DNA of 9,548 bases from an uncultured Oscillibacter sp. (lineage in GTDB: Bacteria > Bacillota > Clostridia > Oscillospirales > Oscillospiraceae). Each line of letters starts with the position of its first letter. The stretch's first letter is position 1. The translations under genes and the position numbers were made by a program. Positions 1-6,860 of the stretch are shown in pieces. The notes under the pieces are model-generated. The model was not told the origin of the DNA. It saw only the letters and a list, made by a program, of their open reading frames with translations, and did not search any database. Location of the stretch: contig NZ_CAJULS010000092.1 of assembly GCF_910587525.1 (NCBI RefSeq), positions 1 through 9,548 of the forward strand, in the 5' to 3' direction.

Positions 1-527
1 GGAACATCTCCCCGGCGCCCTCGCAGTCGCTGGCGGTGATGATGGGGGTGTGGACATAGACAAAGCCCCGGCTCTGGAAGAACTCGTGAATGGCAAAGGC
101 CGCCACGCTGCGCACCCGGAAGGCGGCGGAGAACAGGTTGGTTCTGGGCCGCAGGTGCTGGATGGTCCGCAGAAACTCCACGCTGTGGCGCTTTTTCTGG
201 AGAGGGTACTCCGGGGCGGAGACGCCCTCCACCGAAATCTGCGCAGCCCTCAGCTCCAAGGGCTGCTTGGCCTCCGGCGTCAGCACCACCGTACCGGTGA
301 CAATCAGCGCCGCACCCACGTTCTGGGCGGCGATCTCCTTATAGTTTTCCAGGGCGGCGGACTCCATGACCACCTGGAGATTTTTGAAGCAGGAGCCGTC
401 GTTCAGCTCGATAAAGCCGAAGCCCTTCAAATCCCGGATGGTGCGGACCCAGCCGCCCACGGTGAGGGTCTTCCCGGCCAGGGCCTCGCTGTCGGCAAAA
501 ACAGCGGCAATTTTTGTATAGCTCATG
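1..527 (-). CDS. asnS: Asparagine--tRNA ligase, N-terminal part (cut by window edge)
   Basis: Class II aminoacyl-tRNA synthetase that charges tRNA-Asn with asparagine in the cytoplasm. The minus-strand frame from ATG 527-525 gives 175 codons and continues past the left edge. Residues about 17-100 form the OB-fold anticodon-binding domain, recognisable by TVGGWVRTIRDLKGFGFIEL and the following NDGS segment. The catalytic domain then begins with motif 1 around residues 135-165 (FRVRSVAAFAIHEFF followed by YVHTPIIT, with the conserved Pro). AsnRS is favoured over AspRS because of the short N-terminal domain, the lack of an AspRS-type start, and the SDCEGAGEMF segment typical of AsnRS. The start is supported by a GGTGAAG ribosome binding site 4-5 nt upstream and a promoter at 580-608. 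The gene is divergent from the GNAT gene. The C-terminal catalytic part is outside the window. Confidence 0.93.
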
Positions 528-579
528 AATCTTCACCCATTTCTTGTATTTAGCGGTAAATTCCGTATCATGGTCTATG

Positions 580-608
580 ATTGTACCACGATTTTTTTGA
601 TTTTACAA
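580..608 (-). promoter_or_regulatory. Probable asnS promoter
   Basis: On the minus strand, TTGTAA (608-603) and TACAAT (585-580) are separated by exactly 17 nt. TGG just before the -10 box gives an extended -10. The predicted start near 573 leaves a leader of about 46 nt, too short for a T-box, so asnS here is probably not tRNA-attenuated. Confidence 0.55.
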
Positions 609-609
609 G

Positions 610-634
610 AGGGCCCGTCTACCTTTCCGGCCCT
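610..634. repeat. Short inverted repeat between divergent asnS and GNAT promoters
   Basis: AGGGCC (610-615) and GGCCCT (629-634) are perfect 6-bp inverted arms with a 13-nt centre. They lie just upstream of both predicted -35 boxes. No T-tract follows on either strand, so it does not look like a terminator. It could be a regulator site or chance in GC-rich DNA. Confidence 0.25.
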
Positions 635-645
635 TTAGACAAAAC

Positions 646-674
646 TTCCCAAAAAGCGGCATATGTGGTATCAT
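646..674 (+). promoter_or_regulatory. Probable promoter of the GNAT gene
   Basis: TTCCCA (646-651) and TATCAT (669-674) are 17 nt apart, with TGG immediately before the -10 (extended -10). The predicted start near 681 lies downstream of the earlier in-frame ATG at 581, which argues for the ATG at 710 as the real start of the following gene. Confidence 0.45.
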
Positions 675-709
675 ATCTGCATATCTCAGTGCGAAACGGG
701 GCGGAGCTT

Positions 710-1246
710 ATGATCATTACGGAGACCGGAGTCTCTGGAGGAGGGGACGGCGGAAGGATCCGCCCTCTGGAGGCGGCCGGCTGGAGCGCGGCCATTGAGA
801 TCGTCAACGGCTGCTGGCGGTCCCTGTACGCCGGATTTGTCAATCCGGCGCTTCTGAGCGGCGAGGGATGCCGGGAACGGGCCACTCAGCTGGAGCGGGA
901 ATTCCGGGAGCGGCGGCTGGAGGAGTACGTCTGGGAGGGGGCTGGCCGGATCCTGGGACTGCTGTCCGTAGGGGACACGGCAGACCCGGACCGGCCGGGG
1001 GCTTTTGAGATCTGGCGGCTCTATCTGGCCCCGGAGGCCCGGGGGAAGGGCGCCGGAGGGCTGCTGCTGGCCCACGCCGAAGACCTGGCCCGGCAGCGGG
1101 GTCGGCGTGAGACGCTGATCTGGGCCTTTCGGGAAAACACGGGGGCCCTCCGCTTCTATGAAAAGCACGGCTACCAACAGGACCGGGCGGAATACCTGGG
1201 CCCGCCCTATCTGGCCAACGGCGTCAGATTTCTGAAATACATATAG
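710..1246 (+). CDS. GNAT-family N-acetyltransferase
   Basis: 178-aa acetyl-CoA-dependent acetyltransferase of the GNAT fold, with unknown acceptor (small molecule or protein N-terminus). The acetyl-CoA pyrophosphate-binding motif A is clear at residues 102-120 (WRLYLAPEARGKGAGGLLL; R111, G114 and G116 fit the R/Q-x-x-G-x-G/A pattern). Motif B follows as ENTGALRFYEKHGY (142-155), with Asn143 and the usual Tyr150. The WRSLYAGFVNPALLS stretch (36-50) is typical of the N-terminal helices of this family. The frame is open from 581, but ATG 710 is preferred: it has a GGGGCGGAG ribosome binding site just upstream, the promoter lies between the two candidates, and the family does not need the extra 43 residues. 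It is a single gene, with a hairpin after the stop codon. The substrate cannot be named from sequence. Confidence 0.88.
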   Translation: MIITETGVSGGGDGGRIRPLEAAGWSAAIEIVNGCWRSLYAGFVNPALLSGEGCRERATQLEREFRERRLEEYVWEGAGRILGLLSVGDTADPDRPGAFEIWRLYLAPEARGKGAGGLLLAHAEDLARQRGRRETLIWAFRENTGALRFYEKHGYQQDRAEYLGPPYLANGVRFLKYI

Positions 1247-1247
1247 A

Positions 1248-1274
1248 CGGCGGCCCTCCACAGGAGGGCCGCCG
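1248..1274. terminator. GC-rich hairpin between convergent genes
   Basis: CGGCGGCCCTCC (1248-1259) and GGAGGGCCGCCG (1263-1274) form a perfect 12-bp stem with a 3-nt loop, starting 2 nt after the GNAT stop. No clear T-tract follows on the plus strand, and the minus side is only moderately T-rich. It may end transcription in both directions or protect 3' ends. The rest of the 96-nt gap (1275-1342) holds a GC-rich stretch with no clear feature. Confidence 0.5.
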
Positions 1275-1342
1275 GTCTGCCGTAAAGGGCGGTGATCTGA
1301 CAGCGCGGGCCCCTTTTCCCCCCCCGGGCCGGGACCACAGAG

Positions 1343-1702
1343 TCATCGGATGGAGTTCCACCAGACCCACAGCCCCAGGGGGATGGCGACCTGGAGGGCC
1401 AGAATGGCGGGGATGCCGAAGCGGAAGGTCCTGTGGAGGGTCTTGTGATGCCAGGCCTTCATGCCCAGCAGCGCTCCTATGCTGCCGCCCAGGGCGGAGA
1501 GGAGAAACAGCGTCTTCTCCGGCACCCGGCGGGTGGCCTCACGGGTCTCCTTCCGCTTTGCCTTCCACTTGTCGATTCCGAAGGCGAAAAACGTCACCAG
1601 GTTGATGAGCACCAGCCAAATGGCCAGCAGGCCCCAGGGGGAACCGGCCACCGCCCAGATAAAATCGTTCCGTTCCTCCGGAAGATATACGGATCTGAAC
1701 AT
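1343..1702 (-). CDS. DUF1294 family small membrane protein
   Basis: 119-aa integral membrane protein of the DUF1294 family; no biochemical role is established. The family signature is clear: a first membrane segment (about 22-43), then FGIDKWKAKR (41-50), then RRVPEKTLFLLSALGGSIGALLGMK with its second segment (64-82). The HHKTLHRTF block (85-93) and a third segment (about 96-114) complete it. The length is normal for the family. It is the last gene of the sensor operon: its ATG (1702-1700) begins 1 nt after the regulator's stop codon, and its ribosome binding site (GAGGAGAGGAG) lies inside the end of the regulator gene, so translation is likely coupled. Whether it works with the two-component system or is a passenger cannot be told from sequence. 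Confidence 0.85.
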   Translation of the reverse strand: MFRSVYLPEERNDFIWAVAGSPWGLLAIWLVLINLVTFFAFGIDKWKAKRKETREATRRVPEKTLFLLSALGGSIGALLGMKAWHHKTLHRTFRFGIPAILALQVAIPLGLWVWWNSIR

Positions 1703-1703
1703 G

Positions 1704-2486
1704 TCAAAAACTCCTCTCCTCCTGCTCCGGCCGCCGTTCCCTCCGGCAGGTGTCCTGATACTCCGAGGGGGTCATGCCCGCCAGCTTTTTGAATGTGGCG
1801 GAAAAATGAGTGATGTCCCGGTAGCCCACCCGCTCCGCCACCTCGTAGACCTTCACCCGGCAGTCCCGCAGCAGCTCCATGGCCTTGTGGACCCGGTAGC
1901 GGGTGAGGTAGTTCAAAAGGGTGTAGTCCGTCTCCCGCTTGAAGGTGTGGCTCAGGTGCCCCTCGCTGAGCCCCAGGTGCTGGGCGATGGCGGCGATGCT
2001 GATATTGGGGTCGTTGTAGTGCTCCCCGATGTAGTCCATAGCCTCCAGTACGTATTTGCTCTTGTCCCCCTTCTTCAGGCCCGGCAGAGGCCGCTCCGCC
2101 TCTCCGGGGCCGGCGTCCATCCGCCGCCGCAGGGCGGTCACCGCCCGCTCCAGGTCTCCGTCGTGGAAGGGCTTGAGGAGAAAGTCCACCGCCCCCAGCC
2201 GCAGGGCGCTCTGGGCGTAGGTGAAGCTGTCGTATGCAGTGAGGATGATGACATAGGCGTTGTTTCCCCGCTGGCGGAGCTCACGCAGCATCTCGATGCC
2301 GTCCATGTGGGGCATTTTCAGATCGGTGATGATGAGGGAGGGGTTCAGCCGCTCTACGGCCTCCAGGGCCTCCAGGCCGTTGGCCGCCTCCCCCACCACC
2401 ACGCAGTCCAGAGCGGCCCAGTCCACCGCCAGGACGATGCCCCTGCGGATCATCTCCTCATCCTCCACCACCAGAACCTTTAACAT
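1704..2486 (-). CDS. YesN/HptR-type response regulator, AraC-family DNA-binding
   Basis: 260-aa transcription regulator phosphorylated by the neighbouring kinase. The receiver domain (1-120) has the acidic cluster E8-D9-E10, the phospho-acceptor D55 in LIITDLKMPHMDG, T83 and the conserved K105-P106. A linker (about 121-145) leads to two helix-turn-helix units of the AraC/XylS type (about 147-245), ending in the family signature GYRDITHFSATFKKLAGMTP (221-240) followed by SEYQ. AraC-type regulators usually activate by binding direct or inverted half-sites upstream of a promoter; the likely target is the shared gap at 5200-5412. The start codon overlaps the kinase stop by 7 nt (ATGTTAA), and the stop is 1 nt from the next gene, so all are one transcript. 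The assignment as a response regulator is very sure; the target and ligand are inferred from context. Confidence 0.94.
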   Translation of the reverse strand: MLKVLVVEDEEMIRRGIVLAVDWAALDCVVVGEAANGLEALEAVERLNPSLIITDLKMPHMDGIEMLRELRQRGNNAYVIILTAYDSFTYAQSALRLGAVDFLLKPFHDGDLERAVTALRRRMDAGPGEAERPLPGLKKGDKSKYVLEAMDYIGEHYNDPNISIAAIAQHLGLSEGHLSHTFKRETDYTLLNYLTRYRVHKAMELLRDCRVKVYEVAERVGYRDITHFSATFKKLAGMTPSEYQDTCRRERRPEQEERSF

Positions 2487-4183
2487 GGGGTTTCCTCCTC
2501 TCTGCGCGCCGGCAGCACCGCCGTCACCGCGGCGCCGCCCCCGGCCTCATTTTCCAGGAACAGCCCGCAGCCGTCCCCGTAGTATTTCGTCAGAATCGTG
2601 TTCACATTATAGAGACCCAGGTGTCTCCCGGCGGGCTCCTGGCTCCGGTACCGCCCCGCCGCCATCTCAGGCGGCAGGCCCGCGCCGTTGTCCCGGACGG
2701 TGATGCGCAGCATCCCCGCCTCCTCCCGGACTGCCACCTTCACCTCGCCGTTCTCCACGCCCTCCAGGCCGTGTAGGATGGCGTTCTCCACCAGGGGCTG
2801 GAGGATCATCTTGGGAATCAGGCAGCCCTCCAGCTCCTCCGGCAGCTCCACCCGGAAGGCGAAGGCCCCGGACATGCGGATCTTTTGAATCTCGATGTAC
2901 CGCTCCAAAATCTCCACCTCCCGCCGCAGCGGGGCGAATTCCTCCGGCGAGATGCAAAAGCGCAGGATGTCCGCCAGATTCGCGGACATCTCCGCCACCT
3001 GGGGCACCCTGTTGATCTTGCTGATCCACTTCATAGTGTCCAGGGTGTTGCACAGGAAGTGGGGATTCAGCTGGGCCTGGAGCATCCGGATCTGGGCCTG
3101 GTTCAGCTCCCGCTGGTTGGCAACCAGTGCCTCCCGGTTGCGCCGCAGGGCCTCCACCATGTTGTTGAACCGCCCGGCCAGCTCCCCCAGCTCATCCTCG
3201 CCCCCGGCGGGGACGGACACATCTAAATTGTCGTGCTCTACCTCGCCGATGCCCTGGCGCAGCCGCTGGATGGGCCGGAACATCTGCCGGCTGAGGGCCA
3301 GTCCCATGCACACCGACAGAGCCACGCACACCACCGCGCACCCCAGGCTCACGGTGTGCAGCAGCCGGATGGTCTCCGCCGTGAACACCTGGGGCCGCCG
3401 CAGCACCAGACACAGGCCGCTCTTCTCGTGCCGGGCCGCCGCGTAGAGAAACTCCTCCGCCGGGTCGTCCAGCCCCTGACCGGCCAGCAGGCGGCCCCGC
3501 AGCCGGGGGGCCAGGGCGTCCGCCAGGGAGGGCTGGACACAGTACACCGGCCGCCAGTAGGGGCTCAGCACCACCAGGTCGTTCTGGGCGCCGTACTTGC
3601 CCTCCAGCAGCTGGCGGAAGCCCGTGTAGTCTATGCTGATCAAGAGATATCCCGTCTCCCGGCCCACGGCGTCGGTGAGGCGCGCCGCCCCCTGGAGCAG
3701 GGGCCTCTCCGTGTCCGTCACGTCTCCGCAGGCGGAAAAGCGCGGGGGTTCCCCCGGGGCGGGGGCGCTGTAAAGCACGCCCCAGCCGGTGGGCAGCTGC
3801 GCCGGCCCCGCCGACCGCCGGGTGGAATACCGCCGGCAGCCCTGGAGATCGTACAGGTCGAACCCGGCGTAGCTCCGGGCCTCCCCCGCGGCGCCGAAGA
3901 GCTCGCCGTTAACCAGGGTGTCCTCCGCCCCGTCTCCGGCAAGGGCCCGGGCGGCGATGGGGCTGCCCTGGAGGCGGGACGCAGTCTGGGCGAAGGCGTC
4001 AAAAGCCGTGTCCAGGGCGGAGGAGACCGCCTCCAGGTACTCCGCCATCTCCCGCTCCGCCTCCCCCGCCATCCGCAGGCGGAAGACCTGGAGCATCATG
4101 GCCGAGCAGGCCAGGGTGGGAATCAGGGAGGCCGCCAGAAAGCCCGCAAAGAGCCGGCGGCGGAAGGAGGGCGCACGCCTCAT
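2480..4183 (-). CDS. YesM/HptS-type sensor histidine kinase
   Basis: 567-aa membrane sensor kinase. Transmembrane segment 1 (about 11-33) and segment 2 (about 276-297) flank an extracytoplasmic sensor region of about 240 residues that I do not recognise as a named domain. A HAMP linker follows (about 297-350), then the His_kinase domain of the YesM/LytS class. The phospho-acceptor is H375 in QAQLNPHFLCNTLD (Cys378 replaces the common Tyr of NPHFLYN). The ATPase domain shows the N-box LVENAILHGL (N467), the G1 box DNGAGL (498-503) and a GLYNVNTIL segment (523-531). The start overlaps the stop of the upstream binding-protein gene as ATGA, with a GAGGAGGGGGAG ribosome binding site. In HptASR-type systems such a kinase is controlled by a binding protein outside the membrane, and the adjacent lipoprotein fits that role. 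Confidence 0.94.
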   Translation of the reverse strand: MRRAPSFRRRLFAGFLAASLIPTLACSAMMLQVFRLRMAGEAEREMAEYLEAVSSALDTAFDAFAQTASRLQGSPIAARALAGDGAEDTLVNGELFGAAGEARSYAGFDLYDLQGCRRYSTRRSAGPAQLPTGWGVLYSAPAPGEPPRFSACGDVTDTERPLLQGAARLTDAVGRETGYLLISIDYTGFRQLLEGKYGAQNDLVVLSPYWRPVYCVQPSLADALAPRLRGRLLAGQGLDDPAEEFLYAAARHEKSGLCLVLRRPQVFTAETIRLLHTVSLGCAVVCVALSVCMGLALSRQMFRPIQRLRQGIGEVEHDNLDVSVPAGGEDELGELAGRFNNMVEALRRNREALVANQRELNQAQIRMLQAQLNPHFLCNTLDTMKWISKINRVPQVAEMSANLADILRFCISPEEFAPLRREVEILERYIEIQKIRMSGAFAFRVELPEELEGCLIPKMILQPLVENAILHGLEGVENGEVKVAVREEAGMLRITVRDNGAGLPPEMAAGRYRSQEPAGRHLGLYNVNTILTKYYGDGCGLFLENEAGGGAAVTAVLPARREEETPC

Positions 4184-5199
4184 GGCTCCCCCTCCTCTCC
4201 CAGGTAGAAGGCCCAGCTCATCAGCACCGCGTCCCGGCGCCCGCTGGCCCGGGCCACATCGTAGTCCACCAGGGACAGGTCCTCCAGGGGCGTCAGGGAC
4301 GGCTCCGTATCCCCCCGGACGGAACGCCGGCAGAACTGCTCCTCCAGCAGCCGCTGCACCTCCCGGCTGACGGTGAAGTCCAGAAAAAGCCGGGCATTTT
4401 CCTCATGGGCGGCTCCCCGGATCAGGGCGCTGCCGTCGGGAACGCAGCTGCTGCCGTCCAAAGGATACACCAGGGCGATGTCGTCTCCGGCGGCCATGCG
4501 CTTGAGGGCCGTCTCCTCCAGCGTCACGCCCACCAGGTCCGTGCCCCCGGCCACGGAGCTGACCACGTCGCCGGACCCCTCCAGCTGCCGCCCGTCCAGA
4601 TTCTCGGCGAAGCGGCGCAGCGTCTCGTCCTCCTCCCCGCCCACGGCCTCCAGCATGGTGACCAGGGCGGTGAAGCTGGACCCGGACACCGCCGGGTCCG
4701 CGAAGGCGATACGCCCCCGCAGCTCCGGGGACAGCAGGTCTCCCCAGCCCGTGATCCGGCCGGCGGGCACCAGCTTGGTGTTGTACACCAGCACCACCGG
4801 CAGGGCGGAGAAGGGCGTCCAAAGCCCGTCCGGGCTGCAGAAGCGCTCCTGGATGTTCTCCGCCCCGGCGCAGATATAGGGAGTGAAGCAGTCCCGGTAG
4901 GACTCCAGACTCTCCACGCCGCCGCCGAACATCACGTCCGCCGCGGGGGCGCCGGACTCCTCCCGGACCCGCTCCAGAAGCTCGTTGGTACCCCCGGCGG
5001 TCACATCCACCCAGATGCCGGTGCGCTCCTCGAACTCCTGGACGATGGGCCAGTAGACCTCCTCCTTGTGGGAGGTGTAGATCACAAGCCTCTGCTCCTC
5101 CGGCGGGGCGTAGGCGGCGGTCTCCGGCTTCTCCGCGCCGCAGGCGGTTAAAAGCAGGGCCAGCGCCGCCAGAAGCGGCATGGCGGTCACGTTCCTCAC
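4180..5199 (-). CDS. Lipoprotein solute-binding protein, likely ligand sensor (HptA/PgtC/AfuA-like)
   Basis: 339-aa extracytoplasmic binding protein anchored as a lipoprotein. The signal peptide MRNVTAMPLLAALALLLTAC ends in a lipobox with Cys20. The mature part begins with RLVIYTSHKEEVYWPIVQEF, the usual opening of the iron/sugar-phosphate SBP group, followed by VTAGGTNELLERV, ADVMFGGGVESL, and later DLVGVTLEETALKRM and the ALVYPLDGSS loop. The Tyr-Tyr pair of iron-binding FbpA proteins is not evident; the region instead resembles sugar-phosphate or phosphoglycerate binders. No permease or ATPase lies in its own operon: it is co-transcribed with the kinase (ATGA overlap) and regulator, so a sensor role is more likely than transport. 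The GTG at 5199 is preferred because AGAGGAGG lies 9 nt upstream and the predicted promoter lies downstream of the ATG at 5265. An ATG at 5220 is another possibility. Confidence 0.82.
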   Translation of the reverse strand: MRNVTAMPLLAALALLLTACGAEKPETAAYAPPEEQRLVIYTSHKEEVYWPIVQEFEERTGIWVDVTAGGTNELLERVREESGAPAADVMFGGGVESLESYRDCFTPYICAGAENIQERFCSPDGLWTPFSALPVVLVYNTKLVPAGRITGWGDLLSPELRGRIAFADPAVSGSSFTALVTMLEAVGGEEDETLRRFAENLDGRQLEGSGDVVSSVAGGTDLVGVTLEETALKRMAAGDDIALVYPLDGSSCVPDGSALIRGAAHEENARLFLDFTVSREVQRLLEEQFCRRSVRGDTEPSLTPLEDLSLVDYDVARASGRRDAVLMSWAFYLGEEGEP

Positions 5200-5208
5200 A
5201 GCGGACGC

Positions 5209-5216
5209 CTCCTCTC
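5209..5216 (-). promoter_or_regulatory. Ribosome binding site that decides the GTG start at 5199
   Basis: AGAGGAGG on the minus strand ends 9 nt before the GTG at 5199-5197. The two upstream in-frame ATGs have weaker support. The one at 5265 has no purine-rich site and lies upstream of the predicted transcription start. The one at 5220 would leave a leader of only about 9 nt. Confidence 0.6.
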
Positions 5217-5235
5217 CCATAGATGATTTACCCAT

Positions 5236-5244
5236 AGTATACCA
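5236..5244 (-). promoter_or_regulatory. Extended -10 promoter of the sensor operon
   Basis: On the minus strand, TGGTATACT (5244-5236) gives TG-n-TATACT, a good extended -10 with no convincing -35 at 17 nt. A promoter with a poor -35 is the type that often depends on an activator, and the inverted repeat at 5267-5312 lies at the right distance. Transcription would begin near 5229. Confidence 0.5.
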
Positions 5245-5266
5245 TATCTCTGCCGGCGTTTTCATC

Positions 5267-5312
5267 CAAATCTGACAAAAACATCAGAAGAAAACAAAAA
5301 AAATCAGATTTG
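5267..5312. promoter_or_regulatory. Candidate shared operator: perfect 9-bp inverted repeat plus a third half-site
   Basis: CAAATCTGA (5267-5275) and TCAGATTTG (5304-5312) are exact inverted copies with 28 nt between them. A further TCAGA at 5284-5288 repeats the right arm's core exactly 20 bp earlier in the same orientation (ATCAGA at 5283 and 5303), about two helical turns, as for AraC-type paired sites. The spacer is A-rich and probably bent. The block spans about -40 to -85 from both the predicted minus (near 5229) and plus (near 5353) start sites. The proposed ligand is the regulator at 1704-2486; this is inference. Confidence 0.45.
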
Positions 5313-5317
5313 CCCCC

Positions 5318-5346
5318 TGTTCTTTTTTTCCATCCTCCCATACAAT
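5318..5346 (+). promoter_or_regulatory. Possible promoter of the transporter operon
   Basis: TACAAT (5341-5346) is a fair -10 box, but the hexamer 17 nt upstream (TGTTCT, 5318-5323) is a poor -35, again consistent with activator dependence. The predicted start near 5353 coincides with the foot of a leader stem-loop. Confidence 0.35.
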
Positions 5347-5352
5347 AAAATT

Positions 5353-5388
5353 AACAACCGGCCGAATTTGGAAGAGCCGGGTTTTGTT
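5353..5388 (+). other. Leader stem-loop before the binding-protein gene
   Basis: AACAACCGGC (5353-5362) can pair with GCCGG (5376-5380) and, past a short bulge, TTGTT (5384-5388). An alternative pairing is AACCGGC with GCCGGGTT with one bulged G, followed by a U-rich stretch. It may be a 5' stabilising hairpin, or a weak intrinsic terminator or attenuator in the leader. It ends about 13 nt before the GGAGG of the next gene. Confidence 0.35.
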
Positions 5389-5412
5389 GAAAATACCGAA
5401 GGAGGAACCAAA

Positions 5413-6819
5413 ATGAAAAGAATCTCTGCACTGCTGCTGACTCTGGTCATGCTGTTCACCCTCACCGCCTGCGGCGGCGGCAGCAATCCCCCCGCCCAGG
5501 ACAGCACGCCCCCCGCCCAATCCGACGGCGGCGGCCAGGACACCCCCGCCCCCGCGGACGACGCCAACCTGACCGAGACCCAGAAGATCATCAAAGAGGC
5601 CGAGGGCATGACCCTGGAAGAGCTGGCCAGGAAGGCCATTGAGGAGTCCAACGGCAAGACGTTCTTCGGCGTGGGCAACTCCAGCCGCGGCAAGAGCGCC
5701 CTGCCCCTGTTCATTGAGTACCTGCAGTCCATCGACTCCAGCTACAACATGGAGTTTGACTGGCAGCAGCCCAAGAACAACAAGATCTTCGATCAGCTCA
5801 CCGCCGACTCCCTGAAACCCGAGGGCACCTTCGCCATGACCCTGATTCAGGACGGCAACCAGATCGAGAGCAAGATGGTCCAGACCGGCATCCTGGACAC
5901 CTTCATCCCCAAGGAGTGGGCCGAGGCCAACGGCACCACCGCCGACAGCTATGACGGGTATCTGGCCCTCCAGACCCTGAACAAGGTCTTCATGTACAAC
6001 AACACCGGCTCCAAGTCCTATGACAACTGCTGGGACTTTGTGGCTGAGGGCGAGCACGGCCTGTATATGGACATCGACTCCGAGATCGTGGGCAAGAACT
6101 TCCTGTACATGCTCACTGAGGACACCTACGCCGGCTGGCTGAAGGACGCCTTCAACGCACTCTCCGCCGATGAGCAGGCCTACTTCCAGCCCACCATCAA
6201 GGCCATGGAGTCCGAGGCCGCCGACTTAGGGCTCGGCGCCGATGGCGCGTATGCCCTGGCCTGGATCAAGCTGTGGGTGGAGAGCTACAACGCCCAGACC
6301 GACGACGGCCCCATCTGCAACACCCTGGTCGACAAGTCCGCCACCGACCAGTTCGGACTGCTGGTGTACTCCAAGCTCCGCTCCGTGGAGGAGTCCAGCT
6401 CCGTGTCCGTCAACAACATCAATGTGGCGGCCTATGACGACGGCTACACCGGCATCGGCGGCTACGGCTACTGCCACTACCTGTTTGTCACTGACAACTC
6501 CCCCCTGCCCTGGACCGCCTGCGCCTTCATCGCCTACATGACTGAGACCGTGGACGGCTTCTCCGCCTGGGGCAAGGACATGGGCGGCTACTCCTCCAAC
6601 CCCACCGTGGCTGAGGGCACCGAGGCCCAGTACGGCCACTCCAAGGGCGGCATGGCCGAGGACGGCACCACTGTGGAGTTCGAGGCCAAGAACGACCGTG
6701 GCTACGACTGGTGGACCACCGAGGGCAAGCTGGTTTTGGAGGACCCTGAGTACTGCGCCGACGTGGCCTTCACCGTGGGCAGCTGGGTCGAGATGCTGAC
6801 CAAGTACAGCGCGGGTTAA
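5413..6819 (+). CDS. ABC transporter substrate-binding lipoprotein
   Basis: 468-aa extracytoplasmic binding protein that should deliver substrate to the permease at 7565-9394. The signal peptide MKRISALLLTLVMLFTLTAC ends in a lipobox with Cys20. A low-complexity Gly/Pro/Gln/Ser linker (21-50) tethers the folded part. The mature domain (about 55-468) has type-II binding-protein features such as GKTFFGVGN near its start and PLPWTACAFIAYMTETVDGFSAWGKDMGG (from 364), the usual late lobe segment before the C-terminal helices. It is about 100 residues longer than AfuA/FbpA-type proteins and only loosely like the sensor lipoprotein. The start is fixed by GGAGG 8 nt upstream; an in-frame ATG at 5368 has no such site. 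Codon use is strongly biased (AAG, AAC, GGC, CTG), suggesting high expression. The ligand is unknown; a phosphorylated compound is suggested only by context. Confidence 0.87.
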   Translation: MKRISALLLTLVMLFTLTACGGGSNPPAQDSTPPAQSDGGGQDTPAPADDANLTETQKIIKEAEGMTLEELARKAIEESNGKTFFGVGNSSRGKSALPLFIEYLQSIDSSYNMEFDWQQPKNNKIFDQLTADSLKPEGTFAMTLIQDGNQIESKMVQTGILDTFIPKEWAEANGTTADSYDGYLALQTLNKVFMYNNTGSKSYDNCWDFVAEGEHGLYMDIDSEIVGKNFLYMLTEDTYAGWLKDAFNALSADEQAYFQPTIKAMESEAADLGLGADGAYALAWIKLWVESYNAQTDDGPICNTLVDKSATDQFGLLVYSKLRSVEESSSVSVNNINVAAYDDGYTGIGGYGYCHYLFVTDNSPLPWTACAFIAYMTETVDGFSAWGKDMGGYSSNPTVAEGTEAQYGHSKGGMAEDGTTVEFEAKNDRGYDWWTTEGKLVLEDPEYCADVAFTVGSWVEMLTKYSAG

Positions 6820-6860
6820 TCCGGCAGCCGCCGCATAAACCCTCATCATGGAATCAATCA

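Noticed and set aside
528..580. T-box riboswitch upstream of asnS
   Set aside because: The predicted leader is only about 46 nt and shows no T-box sequence or terminator.
1275..1342. C-rich tract with GGCCC/GGGCC pairs as a terminator for the minus-strand operon
   Set aside because: Pairings are short and ambiguous and there is no T-tract; the hairpin at 1248-1274 is the better candidate.
1461..2483. 340-codon open frame on the plus strand opposite the response regulator
   Set aside because: Antisense shadow: no recognisable domain, no ribosome binding site, and the minus strand encodes complete receiver and AraC domains.
3233..4207. 324-codon open frame on the plus strand opposite the kinase
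   Set aside because: His/Gln/Arg/Pro/Gly-rich antisense product without motifs; the kinase frame has all its catalytic boxes.
4180..5199. Calling the sensor lipoprotein an iron-binding FbpA
   Set aside because: The paired Tyr of iron-binding members is not evident and the gene sits with a kinase and regulator, not a permease. Iron stays possible but is not favoured.
5200..5265. Upstream ATG at 5265 as the start of the sensor lipoprotein
   Set aside because: It lies upstream of the predicted transcription start, lacks a ribosome binding site and would place 22 polar residues before the signal peptide.
5284..6057. 257-codon open frame on the minus strand opposite the binding-protein gene
   Set aside because: Low-complexity Gly/Val/Leu antisense product with no motif. 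It overlaps the divergent control region and the signal peptide of a clear gene.
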